NCBI GenBank assembly: GCA_046328115.1
Contig: JAXLXE010000001.1
Span: 1,116,001 to 1,180,000, forward strand
Reading direction: 5' to 3'
Origin: JAXLXE01 sp046328115
GTDB lineage: Bacteria; Chloroflexota; UBA6077; JACCZL01
DNA length: 64,000 nucleotides
Of this stretch, positions 57,192 to 64,000 are shown piece by piece (the first letter of the stretch is position 1; each line of letters starts with the position of its first letter). Position numbers and translations under genes: made by a program. Under the pieces are notes generated by a model, which saw only the letters and a list, made by a program, of their open reading frames with translations, had not been told where the DNA came from and ran no database searches.

Positions 57192-58583
57192 TCAGTCCGC
57201 CGGCTGCAGATACACCGCGGCCACCCAACCCTGGCGCCCGTCAGGCAGCCTCACGTTACGCCAGGCCCGCCCCTCCGCGGTCTTTTCCGGGCCTACCACC
57301 TCGACCCTCACCCCCTCGCGAACCAGGTCAATTCGCCTCGCCAGTGTGCTGGGGTCGGAACGCAGCACGACCCCGGTACCCCCGGTCCCGGACACGCGCA
57401 TGCGGGGCTGACCGGGCGCGGCTGTGAGCTGCTTGGTGTCTGACACCGCGAGCGCAGACGGCTCCGAGCGGGAAGTAAACCACGAGCCCCAACCGCCGCG
57501 CGCCTCCTGCGCCGTGGCGTAGTCCTTGAACGCCGTATATGCCAGGCGCGGCGAGTAATCCTGGTTCACGAGTGAAAACCACGGAAAGCCGTCATCGCCG
57601 CCCTCGTGATAGTCGGTGGTGCTTGCGTCCAGGTTTGCCAGCAACATCCCCGACATCCAGGGCCAGTGCTGCCGAGAGTACTGGTATGCCCGCACGATGT
57701 AGTCGGCTTGCTCCTCGGCAGAGACGCGCATCCAGTTGAATTCCTTGATGTCGCGCCCCGGGTCCATCAGCCAGCCGAACTCCGTGGCCCATATCGGCGT
57801 GGCCGAGTCCCCATTTTTCACCATCAAGGCCCGATAGATCTCCGCCCGCCTGAAGCAGATGCTGCACTTCTGGGGATCCTGCTCCGGCGTGAAGTTGCCA
57901 CCGTAGTTGTGCACAGCCAGTGCATCCAGGTAGCCCTTGATCCCCTCGTCGTACATGCCCTGGATGAACTCCAGGTCTTCCACGGTCCCGGGCGCGCCGC
58001 CCGTATTGGGCGCGGGTCCGCCGCCCACTACCAGCGCCGACGCATTCCCCGCCTTGACGCCTCGATGGGCGGCCTTCACGAAGCGCGCGTAGGCGGCGGG
58101 GTCAGGCGGCCCACCCCACTCAAAGTCGAGATTAGGCTCGTTCAGGATCTCATACGCGACAGCACGATCGCCCACGTACGCGGCGAGGTCTCGGTGGAAC
58201 GCTTCCACCTGCGCGAGATCCGCCGTGGCCGGTGACCCGCCGGCCCAGGCCGGCACGCCGTCTACCCGCAAGATGAGCTTCAAGCCGGCCTGGCTCGCCA
58301 TCGCCAGCATGTTGTCCACGTCATTCGGTAGGCCCATGTCCCACAGAAGCTCGCCGGTGCGCTGCTGCATCCGGGGCCAGTACACCACCATCTTCACGTG
58401 GGGGAACCCCGCCTCCCGCGCGAGCTTCATGCTGCGCGGCGTGGCGTGGTCCACGCTGATGCCATTGACGAAATCTGCCGCCTGCGCGTGGACGGGCTGC
58501 GCCCAGCCACCGGCCCCGACGATGCTCCAGGCCAGTGCACACGCTGCGGCGAAGCGCGCCAGGGGTTTCACCAACGAGGGCAA
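57192..58583 (-). CDS. Secreted GH-A clan glycoside hydrolase with C-terminal SH3b domain
   Basis: I placed the start at TTG 58583 because GGAGG lies 7 bp upstream and the product then begins with a clean signal peptide (PSLVKPLARFAAACALAW, cleaved near VHAQA); longer frames to 58655 are possible. The 463-residue protein has a TIM-barrel resembling GH5/GH39-type enzymes: HVKMVVYWPRMQQR, acid/base Glu in AYEILNEPNLD, and nucleophile Glu in IWATEFGWLMD. The C-terminus is an SH3b domain (GTGVVLRSDPST...WRNVRLPDGRQGWVAAVYLQ). It should cut a beta-linked polysaccharide outside the cell, with SH3b for surface binding. Divergent from the double-SH3b gene. Confidence 0.82.
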   Translation of the reverse strand: MPSLVKPLARFAAACALAWSIVGAGGWAQPVHAQAADFVNGISVDHATPRSMKLAREAGFPHVKMVVYWPRMQQRTGELLWDMGLPNDVDNMLAMASQAGLKLILRVDGVPAWAGGSPATADLAQVEAFHRDLAAYVGDRAVAYEILNEPNLDFEWGGPPDPAAYARFVKAAHRGVKAGNASALVVGGGPAPNTGGAPGTVEDLEFIQGMYDEGIKGYLDALAVHNYGGNFTPEQDPQKCSICFRRAEIYRALMVKNGDSATPIWATEFGWLMDPGRDIKEFNWMRVSAEEQADYIVRAYQYSRQHWPWMSGMLLANLDASTTDYHEGGDDGFPWFSLVNQDYSPRLAYTAFKDYATAQEARGGWGSWFTSRSEPSALAVSDTKQLTAAPGQPRMRVSGTGGTGVVLRSDPSTLARRIDLVREGVRVEVVGPEKTAEGRAWRNVRLPDGRQGWVAAVYLQPAD

Positions 58584-58698
58584 CGCGAGTCCTCCGACGT
58601 TCTGAGTCGTTCTGGATGTAGCTCGCATTCGCGACTGCGCCACCGCGCATCGCAACCGATTCGACCGCTACACCCAGGCCCGCGCAGCATTGAACTGC

Positions 58699-58745
58699 AT
58701 TAGGTCAACCAATTGCCAGTTTTTGTCAACTGAATCTGAGTTGAC
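58699..58745. promoter_or_regulatory. Operator-like GTCAAC sites and putative promoter in divergent gap
   Basis: GTCAACT-N7-AGTTGAC is a perfect 7-bp inverted repeat at 58725-58745. A third half-site, GTCAAC at 58704-58709, lies exactly 21 bp (two helical turns) from the left arm. On the minus strand TTGACA (58724-58729) with CCTAAT (58699-58704, spacing 19) could be the promoter of the glycoside hydrolase, so a regulator bound here could block it. The rest of the gap 58584-58864 shows only the ribosome-binding site of the next gene. Confidence 0.55.
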
Positions 58746-58864
58746 GGCGCGAAGAGGCTGGTTTTCATCGGCCGCACCGGCGCACCTGTTCGAGGGGTGT
58801 TGATAAAATGATCACAGTGGGCCGTCCGAAGTCCGACCCACCATTGGGTCGTGGAGGACGCGGC

Positions 58865-60031
58865 ATGAGCCTCGGGGAGCGAATCCGCGGGGTATTCGAG
58901 TCAGGGGGAGGCCAGCACGGCCGTTCGCGCCCCCAGGCTCAGCCCATCGGTGGGCCGCGCTTCGCCGCGGGCGCCCGACCGAACAACCAGTGGCTTGGAA
59001 TCGGCCTGGCCGCGGCCGCGGCAGTGCTGCTGACCGCCATCCTGGTGTTCATCATCCTCTGGGTGGCAAACGCGGGCAGCCGATCCGCGGCCGCCACGGC
59101 CACCCCGGCTCGCGCCGCGGCGACCCCAGCGATCCCCAGCGCCGCGGAGATCCTCGCCACCCCAGCGCCTGCACCCGTGACCACGATTCTCCCCGTCGGC
59201 CCTGCATCGCCCGGGAGCACCGGTATCGGCGGGCTGAGTGATAGGCTCCAGATCGCCAACACGGACGGGCAGGGTGTGAACCTCCGCCGCGAGCCCAGTA
59301 CCACCGCGGAGCGAATCAAGGTGGTCCCAGAGCGCGATCTGGTGGATGTGATAGGACCCGACCGCGAGGTGGATGGGCGCCGGTGGAAGAACGTGCGGAC
59401 GTTGGACGGGGACACGGGATGGATTCCCGCGGCGTTCCTCGTCGCGGAAGGCGCGTCGCAAGCACCCTCGCTGACCATTGCTGCTCCTGGCTCCGGCTCC
59501 GCGGCAGATGCCACCTCCACCCGTGCGCCCGCCGCGACCGCGGGTCCCAGCACGCGCACCGGCAGCGCAGGCAAGGGGCAGGTTGGGAACACCGGCGGTC
59601 AGGGTGTGAACATCCGGTCAGAAGCTGGTGGTGGCCGCGTGCTCAAGACGCTAGCGGAGGGCACGGCTATCGACACGTTGGGTCCGGAAATGGTGGTGAA
59701 TGGCGTCGTCTGGCGGCAGGTCCGCGACGCTGCTGGGGTCTCCGGCTGGATGGTTGGCAACGCTGTGGTCCCGGCCGGCAGTCTGCCCACTCCCACTCCG
59801 CCCTCGGTACGCGCCACCCCGTCTGACGTGCAGCCCGTAGTGGCGCCAAAGCCGGGCGGCCAGCCCGCCGCCACCTCCGCGCCGGCTGCGCCCACGGCCA
59901 CGCCGCAGCCGGGAGCAGCCCCCACGAAGGCCCCCACCTCAGCACCGTCGAGCGGTGGCGGCGCCACGCCCACCCCGAAGCCGCTGCTCTCCGTGCCAAC
60001 GCAGGCGCCCACGGCTACCAAGAAGCCCTGA
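58865..60031 (+). CDS. Membrane-anchored protein with two SH3b domains and Pro/Thr-rich tail
   Basis: I chose ATG 58865 because GGAGG lies 7 bp upstream; ATG 58808 is an alternative. The 388-residue protein has a charged N-terminus (SLGERIRGVFESGGGQHGRS), a TM helix at about 42-65 (GLAAAAAVLLTAILVFIILW), an Ala/Pro linker, SH3b 1 at ~125-200 (VNLRREPSTT...WKNVRTLDGDTGWIPAAF), SH3b 2 at ~235-305 (GVNIRSEAGG...WRQVRDAAGVSGWMVGNAV) and a C-terminal Pro/Thr/Ala-rich tail. It probably reaches the cell surface. It shares a divergent operator-like region with the glycoside hydrolase. Confidence 0.78.
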   Translation: MSLGERIRGVFESGGGQHGRSRPQAQPIGGPRFAAGARPNNQWLGIGLAAAAAVLLTAILVFIILWVANAGSRSAAATATPARAAATPAIPSAAEILATPAPAPVTTILPVGPASPGSTGIGGLSDRLQIANTDGQGVNLRREPSTTAERIKVVPERDLVDVIGPDREVDGRRWKNVRTLDGDTGWIPAAFLVAEGASQAPSLTIAAPGSGSAADATSTRAPAATAGPSTRTGSAGKGQVGNTGGQGVNIRSEAGGGRVLKTLAEGTAIDTLGPEMVVNGVVWRQVRDAAGVSGWMVGNAVVPAGSLPTPTPPSVRATPSDVQPVVAPKPGGQPAATSAPAAPTATPQPGAAPTKAPTSAPSSGGGATPTPKPLLSVPTQAPTATKKP

Positions 60032-60037
60032 TCTGCC

Positions 60038-61687
60038 TCACTCGCGGCGGTAGTGAGGAGCGGCTTGATGTGTGCGTACGAGATGTGTGCGTACGAGATG
60101 TGTGCGTACGAAAGGTAGCGTCTTCCCCGCGCTGGAGACCACCGGCTCGGCGCGGCTAACCCGCAGGCCCCCACTCGCACGCAGCAGGCTTGCCTGATGG
60201 CGCATCGCCGTATCGCCGCGCTCCAGCGTCTCGAGCACAAGCCGCACAACGGCGTCGGCATCCACCTGGCCGACCCGATGAGAGACCCGAATCTCAATAG
60301 GCCCACTATCAGCGGAATCATGCTCCACGAACTGATAGTCCGCCGGGCCTCTGCCAAAGCGCGACGGGAGCTCACGATCGATGACGATCGCAATCATCGA
60401 TCGTGTCACGGTGACTCCCTCGCCCGTCAGCTTCTCGTGGCTGTGGATCTCAGACAGATGCGTCTGTAGTCCCAGTTGTCCCAGTGGGCACTCGCAGTCC
60501 CGCTCAGCCAGCACTGCGGAGTCGCCAAGATCCACGTTCAACGCGATCTTCGGTGCCGACGGGCCGAGCGCTGTGAACAGCAGCGGCCGCGCGTCCGGCG
60601 CGGTGCCGCCTCCGTCCGCGGGAGACTGAATCACCGCGTACCGATCCGTGAACACGTGTACATCGTCCGCTGCCAATGGCGCGGCGCACGAGTAGCCAAT
60701 GCCAGAGAGCTCAACGGCACTGTAGTCCACGATCGCACGGGCGCCGCTTTGCTCCAGCAGCGCGCTCCGCGGATGCGTGAAGGGCTCGCTTTCAACCAGG
60801 AACGTGGCGCCACGCAGGCTCAGCCCAACCTGAGTAGACCAAAGCGCCATCCGAACCGCGGAGCTGACGACCGTGTTGAAGAGCACGGGCCCGTCCTGGA
60901 GCATCGCGTGAAGCGCCAGGGCAGCCTGACCGGGCTCGCGAACGTCGAGGAATCGCGGTAGCGGGAATCGCCGTCCCGCCACCTTGCCAAGCCCGGCGAG
61001 CAAGACGGCGCCCGCCCGCACGGTCCACGGCAGGGGCTGCACAGGGTAGTACCATGCCCGGGTACGGGAGCCGAGACGCGCAACCGTGAGCATCCGGTTG
61101 AACGCCCCCGTCCACCACATCACTAGATCTGCCCCGACTACCGCGTGCGCATCCAGCACCACGGCCAGCTGCGCCGCAAGATCGCTCACGAAATCCAGCG
61201 ATCGGTAGACCGTACTGGCGACGCCGCCGGTGCCACCCGTCAGCATTACAAAGTGGGGCCGCACGAATGGATTGTCGAACTCCGCGTCCTGCCAGTGGAA
61301 CGTAGAGCTTCCACGCAGAGCAGGGCGGCGTCCTTTCAACTCATCCAGAGCCACGTAGACACCCTGTCGCGCGAGCGCCGCCAGCGCCCCCTCCACCCCC
61401 TCGCGGGCTACGAGCGCCCTGAGATCGCCGCGCTCGCACCCCACGCGGGCGAGCAGCGCGCAATACGGGCTGCCCGGCCGATCGTAGACCTGCCGGTCCA
61501 CCATCGCCAGGAACCGTGGCCCCCGCTTGGCGAGTTGACCACGCACCTGATCACGCGCCCATTCCGCGTCGATCCGCCCCCGCAGGAATCCGGGCAGATC
61601 GCGCGCCAGCCGGTAGGCAAACCAGGGCGAGTCGCGGGCTGCAATCACGGCTATTGCGTTGCCACAGGATGGCGCCGCCCACGGCAT
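60038..61687 (-). CDS. ANL-superfamily-like adenylating enzyme (CapK/phenylacetate-CoA-ligase-like)
   Basis: ATG 61687 is 28 bp after the LarA-like stop and gives 549 residues. Features point to an adenylate-forming-like fold: HFVMLTGGTGGVAST in the A3 phosphate-loop position, AIVDYSAVELSGIGYSCAAP in the A5 position, and CECPLGQLGLQTHLSEIHSH followed by EKLTGEGVTVT, as in CapK/LuxE and phenylacetate-CoA-ligase-like proteins. The Thr/Ser-rich loop is unusual (GGTGG rather than SGTTG), so activity is uncertain. The C-terminus ends with repeated VRTHL encoded by a 15-bp DNA repeat. It shares an operon with the LarA-like gene; substrate unknown. Confidence 0.65.
   Translation of the reverse strand: MPWAAPSCGNAIAVIAARDSPWFAYRLARDLPGFLRGRIDAEWARDQVRGQLAKRGPRFLAMVDRQVYDRPGSPYCALLARVGCERGDLRALVAREGVEGALAALARQGVYVALDELKGRRPALRGSSTFHWQDAEFDNPFVRPHFVMLTGGTGGVASTVYRSLDFVSDLAAQLAVVLDAHAVVGADLVMWWTGAFNRMLTVARLGSRTRAWYYPVQPLPWTVRAGAVLLAGLGKVAGRRFPLPRFLDVREPGQAALALHAMLQDGPVLFNTVVSSAVRMALWSTQVGLSLRGATFLVESEPFTHPRSALLEQSGARAIVDYSAVELSGIGYSCAAPLAADDVHVFTDRYAVIQSPADGGGTAPDARPLLFTALGPSAPKIALNVDLGDSAVLAERDCECPLGQLGLQTHLSEIHSHEKLTGEGVTVTRSMIAIVIDRELPSRFGRGPADYQFVEHDSADSGPIEIRVSHRVGQVDADAVVRLVLETLERGDTAMRHQASLLRASGGLRVSRAEPVVSSAGKTLPFVRTHLVRTHLVRTHQAAPHYRRE
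60067..60111 (-). repeat. Three copies of a 15-bp repeat at the gene end
   Basis: Exact copies of gatgtgtgcgtacga at 60067-60081, 60082-60096 and 60097-60111 encode a repeated VRTHL in the adenylating-enzyme-like protein's last 20 residues. The unit is a multiple of three, so copy-number change keeps the frame. Confidence 0.85.
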
Positions 61688-61715
61688 GGGCGGCGCCTCA
61701 CCGGATGCACGGGGT

Positions 61716-63008
61716 TCAGGCAGTGGCCACCGCGGCGCCCGAGGCAATCGATGGCGCGCCATCGATCCGAACGACGTTTTCGTCCCCGTCTAGCTCGAAT
61801 GGCCGCGGGCTCCCCACCAGATCGAGCGTCCCGATCGAGCGCGCCTCGTCCAGCAGTGCCTCCGACACCAACATCTCGTCCAGCGCCAGCGTGTTCTTTA
61901 TCCAGACCACGCGCGGCTCGCTACCCGCACCGGATGACTTCAGTGCGGCCTCCATCGCCGCCAGTTCAGATTCCATGACGATGGGGATCTTGCAAGCGTC
62001 GATGGCGTTCGCGGTCAGGCCGTTCATGTAGGTCTTCCGCATGTCTATCTGATCGAACAGGCGCCGCGTGGTGAAATCCGCGATGCCCATACCGAGCGCG
62101 TTCCCCTCCGATTCAGGCGTGATTCTGAGCACGGCGATTCGGCGGAACATGGGTTTCTTCTCCCCTCCGATTCGCCGCCACATGCCCACGACGTTGTAGT
62201 CCATCCCGCTGCCAGACAGATTCTTGCCAAGCTGATCGACCACCAACAGGTCCAGATCGTCAAACGGGATCCGCGGCAAGAGCTCATTCGCAAGCACGAG
62301 GAGCGCACTATCGGTCTGGTGGAATCGCTCTGGAGAGGTTCCGCGGATCGTATGAAGCTGGTGGTGAGCGTTCTCCACCAGGCCGATGCCGGCGACGATC
62401 TTGCCGGTCCCCAGCGTGACAGCCGCCACGGCGGGAATCGTGTGTGCCAGGCCACGGGCGTGAATCCCCTCCGCTCCACGCTGCTTCCCCAGGCCAATGG
62501 CGACCATCTTGCAGAGGCCACTCTCGATGTCTGCCCGAAATGCCGTGTGCGCCTTCACGCGCCCCACCACGACAATGCCATCCGCCTCGTGGGCGTTCCG
62601 GTCCAGGTGCACGGGGAACCCATCGTCGAGCGTGCCCACGATGACGGTATCCATGGTGGCCAGGACGGGTGCTCCAACCTCAGCCTCGGTGATGCCGTAT
62701 TCAGCGAGCACAGCGCGCTGTCCCTCGGGCGTCGCGCCGCCGTGGCTGCCCATCGCGGGCACCACGAACGGTTCCGCGCCCATCGCGCGGAGCTCCGCCA
62801 CGACCGAGCGCACGACAAGCTGAATGTCCGCGATCCCGCGGCTACCCGCCGTTACGGCGATCCGATCGCCACGCTTGACCCGTAAACTGGCGCCGGACGC
62901 GGCAATGGCAGCTCGGACCGCCTGCTCCACATCCAGGATCCGCTCGTTGGACAGGCGCTGGCGCGCCAGAACCATCCTGGGCAACGCCATCCGGGGAAAC
63001 GTCATCAC
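61716..63008 (-). CDS. Lactate-racemase-like (LarA/DUF2088) protein
   Basis: A 430-residue protein from ATG 63008. The signature is VPAMGSHGGATPEGQRAV, followed by HLDRNAHEADGIVVVGRVKA and TAFRADIESGLCKMVAIGLG, typical of the DUF2088/DUF362-related LarA family. True LarA uses a nickel-pincer nucleotide made by LarBCE; no such genes are near. Members of this branch with the SHGGAT motif are annotated as lactate racemase-domain proteins of unknown substrate. It shares a strand and a 28-bp gap with the adenylating-enzyme-like gene. Confidence 0.8.
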   Translation of the reverse strand: MMTFPRMALPRMVLARQRLSNERILDVEQAVRAAIAASGASLRVKRGDRIAVTAGSRGIADIQLVVRSVVAELRAMGAEPFVVPAMGSHGGATPEGQRAVLAEYGITEAEVGAPVLATMDTVIVGTLDDGFPVHLDRNAHEADGIVVVGRVKAHTAFRADIESGLCKMVAIGLGKQRGAEGIHARGLAHTIPAVAAVTLGTGKIVAGIGLVENAHHQLHTIRGTSPERFHQTDSALLVLANELLPRIPFDDLDLLVVDQLGKNLSGSGMDYNVVGMWRRIGGEKKPMFRRIAVLRITPESEGNALGMGIADFTTRRLFDQIDMRKTYMNGLTANAIDACKIPIVMESELAAMEAALKSSGAGSEPRVVWIKNTLALDEMLVSEALLDEARSIGTLDLVGSPRPFELDGDENVVRIDGAPSIASGAAVATA

Positions 63009-63041
63009 AGCCTCCGTCCGACGGCCGTCCAGCGACGCTGG

Positions 63042-63986
63042 CTAGACGGCGAGATCGGCGAAGTACAGGATACTGAACGCCGCCGAGTTGTTCACGGCGT
63101 GGCCCACCACGGACGGCAGCACGCTGCCCGTGCGCTGGTACACCCAGGCAAACAGAAGGCCCATGACCAGGATGGGCAGCAATGCTGGAAGATTGAGGTG
63201 GAGGCTGGCGAAGAGCACCGCGCTGGCAGGGTACGCGAACAGCGCGCCGCGTGTCTGGAGGTAGGACCGAAACACAAATCCCCGGAAAAACAGTTCCTCC
63301 GCGAATGGCGCCAAGATCCCACCCGTCAGCACAACCGCCGCGAATCCGGATATCGGGAACTCCCGAATGCAGCGAAAGCTCTGGATCTGCGTCTGGTGTA
63401 CGCCCAGCCTATCCAGACTGAGCTGAACGGCCGCGCTGCAGATCAACACGGCCACGCCGACCAGCAGCCCCGTACCGGAATAACGGAAGAGCGCCGTGCC
63501 ACTCACACCTAGATCCCTCCACGAGATCACGCCAGGGCGAATGAAGCGTCCCCACATGACGATGAGCAACGCAGCCTGAACGCCAGACGCCGCGGTGACA
63601 AAGCCGGGCACCGTGCACAGCCCGACGTCGGGCCGCCCCAGGTGATACGGAAGCGAGAGCAGGTTCCCCAGCAGCACGACAAGTGCCACCGCCGCGAGAA
63701 CCAGGCGGTGGGAACCGTAGCCCATGGAGGCCGCGGCGTGCCCAAAGAACCCCGGCGCCAGGACGTACATGCTCAGTCCTACCGCGATCAGCACCGCGCC
63801 CGCACCAAACGTCCAGATCATCGGCGAGATGAGCGCGGCGAGTCCGTCGATCGGGAGGACCCGCGCCGCGGCAACAACGACAATCCCACCCAGGATCAGC
63901 AGCACACCCAGCCCGGCGGTTGGCCACGCCAGACGAAGGAGGAGTCTCAGCCAGGGATGGAGCTCTCGCCCGCCGCCAGTGCCCAC
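63042..63986 (-). CDS. CPBP-family intramembrane protease
   Basis: A 314-residue polytopic protein; the visible GTG 63986 is close to the right edge, so an earlier start outside the window cannot be excluded. The CPBP (CAAX protease and bacteriocin-processing, Abi) motifs are present: LAPFAEELFFRGFVFRSYL (Glu-Glu and Arg), FASLHLNLPALLPILVMG and SVVGHAVNNSAAF (metal/His). About eight TM helices. These glutamic-type proteases process membrane-anchored peptides or bacteriocin precursors. Downstream of it on the minus strand is the LarA-like gene. The target is not predictable. Confidence 0.82.
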   Translation of the reverse strand: MGTGGGRELHPWLRLLLRLAWPTAGLGVLLILGGIVVVAAARVLPIDGLAALISPMIWTFGAGAVLIAVGLSMYVLAPGFFGHAAASMGYGSHRLVLAAVALVVLLGNLLSLPYHLGRPDVGLCTVPGFVTAASGVQAALLIVMWGRFIRPGVISWRDLGVSGTALFRYSGTGLLVGVAVLICSAAVQLSLDRLGVHQTQIQSFRCIREFPISGFAAVVLTGGILAPFAEELFFRGFVFRSYLQTRGALFAYPASAVLFASLHLNLPALLPILVMGLLFAWVYQRTGSVLPSVVGHAVNNSAAFSILYFADLAV

Positions 63987-64000
63987 ATCCGGGGCCGCGG

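Noticed and set aside
60067..60111. Possible CRISPR-like repeat
   Set aside because: The three 15-bp units are contiguous with no spacers and lie inside a gene, so not a CRISPR array.
1..64000. Insertion sequences, prophage genes or integrase attachment sites
   Set aside because: No transposase, integrase or phage structural motif was seen in any frame; the tRNA-Sec gene has no adjacent integrase.

Overview
The window is high-GC bacterial chromosome, coding almost throughout, with short intergenic gaps, many GTG/TTG starts and many start/stop overlaps of the ATGA/GTGA type. I see no insertion sequence, phage gene, CRISPR array or rRNA. Several features fit a Chloroflexota-like bacterium: numerous multi-spanning GT-C glycosyltransferases, SH3b and zinc-ribbon proteins, a carbamoyltransferase/SxtJ/DUF5989 set, DUF2085/DUF1461 proteins and extended -10 promoters without a clear -35. 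That assignment is an inference from gene content; no taxonomic marker gene is present.

Region 1 (1-12.4 kb) is rich in signalling genes: a class III nucleotide cyclase cut by the left edge, an MMPL transporter with a C-terminal zinc ribbon, two FHA proteins, a ketosynthase (FabF type), a cyclic-nucleotide-binding patatin phospholipase, three further zinc-ribbon proteins, a degenerate P-loop membrane protein and a tartrate/D-malate-type dehydrogenase. Cyclase and cyclic-nucleotide-binding lipase in one neighbourhood suggest cAMP control of lipid turnover.

Region 2 (12.7-18.5 kb) holds a SpeE-like membrane aminopropyltransferase and then the most interesting block: DUF4956 membrane protein, an intact thymidylate-kinase-like enzyme, a second kinase with a ruined P-loop fused to a Ppx/GppA-like HD domain that has lost its HD pair, a 66-residue helical protein and a CYTH protein. 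CYTH and DUF4956 both point to polyphosphate or triphosphate chemistry. I propose this as a possible undescribed phosphate-polymer or nucleotide system.

Region 3 (18.5-26.4 kb) has a lone solute-binding lipoprotein, an SH3b protein, an MBL-fold protein with altered metal ligands, an SGNH lipoprotein and a large MacB/FtsX-type ABC exporter. Region 4 (26.4-41.2 kb) is a surface-glycan block: a DedA-like protein, eight polytopic glycosyltransferase-type proteins in two divergent groups, mostly coupled by overlapping starts and stops, and a membrane-anchored SGNH hydrolase.

Region 5 (41.3-52.5 kb) has DUF4332-like small proteins, an Excalibur lipoprotein, a perfect 14-bp terminator hairpin, a LysM protein, a C39-like cysteine peptidase, two beta-hydroxyacid dehydrogenase paralogues flanking a HerA-like ATPase, an SDR, and the carbamoyltransferase/SxtJ/DUF5989 operon (DUF5989 is only 52 residues). 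Region 6 (52.6-64 kb) has a PAS-GAF protein, a selenocysteine tRNA, DUF503, a glutaredoxin-like frame with no ordinary start codon, the DUF2085/DUF1461/HAD operon, a secreted glycoside hydrolase diverging from a double-SH3b protein across a GTCAAC operator-like site, a LarA-like protein with an adenylating-enzyme-like partner, and a CPBP protease at the right edge.
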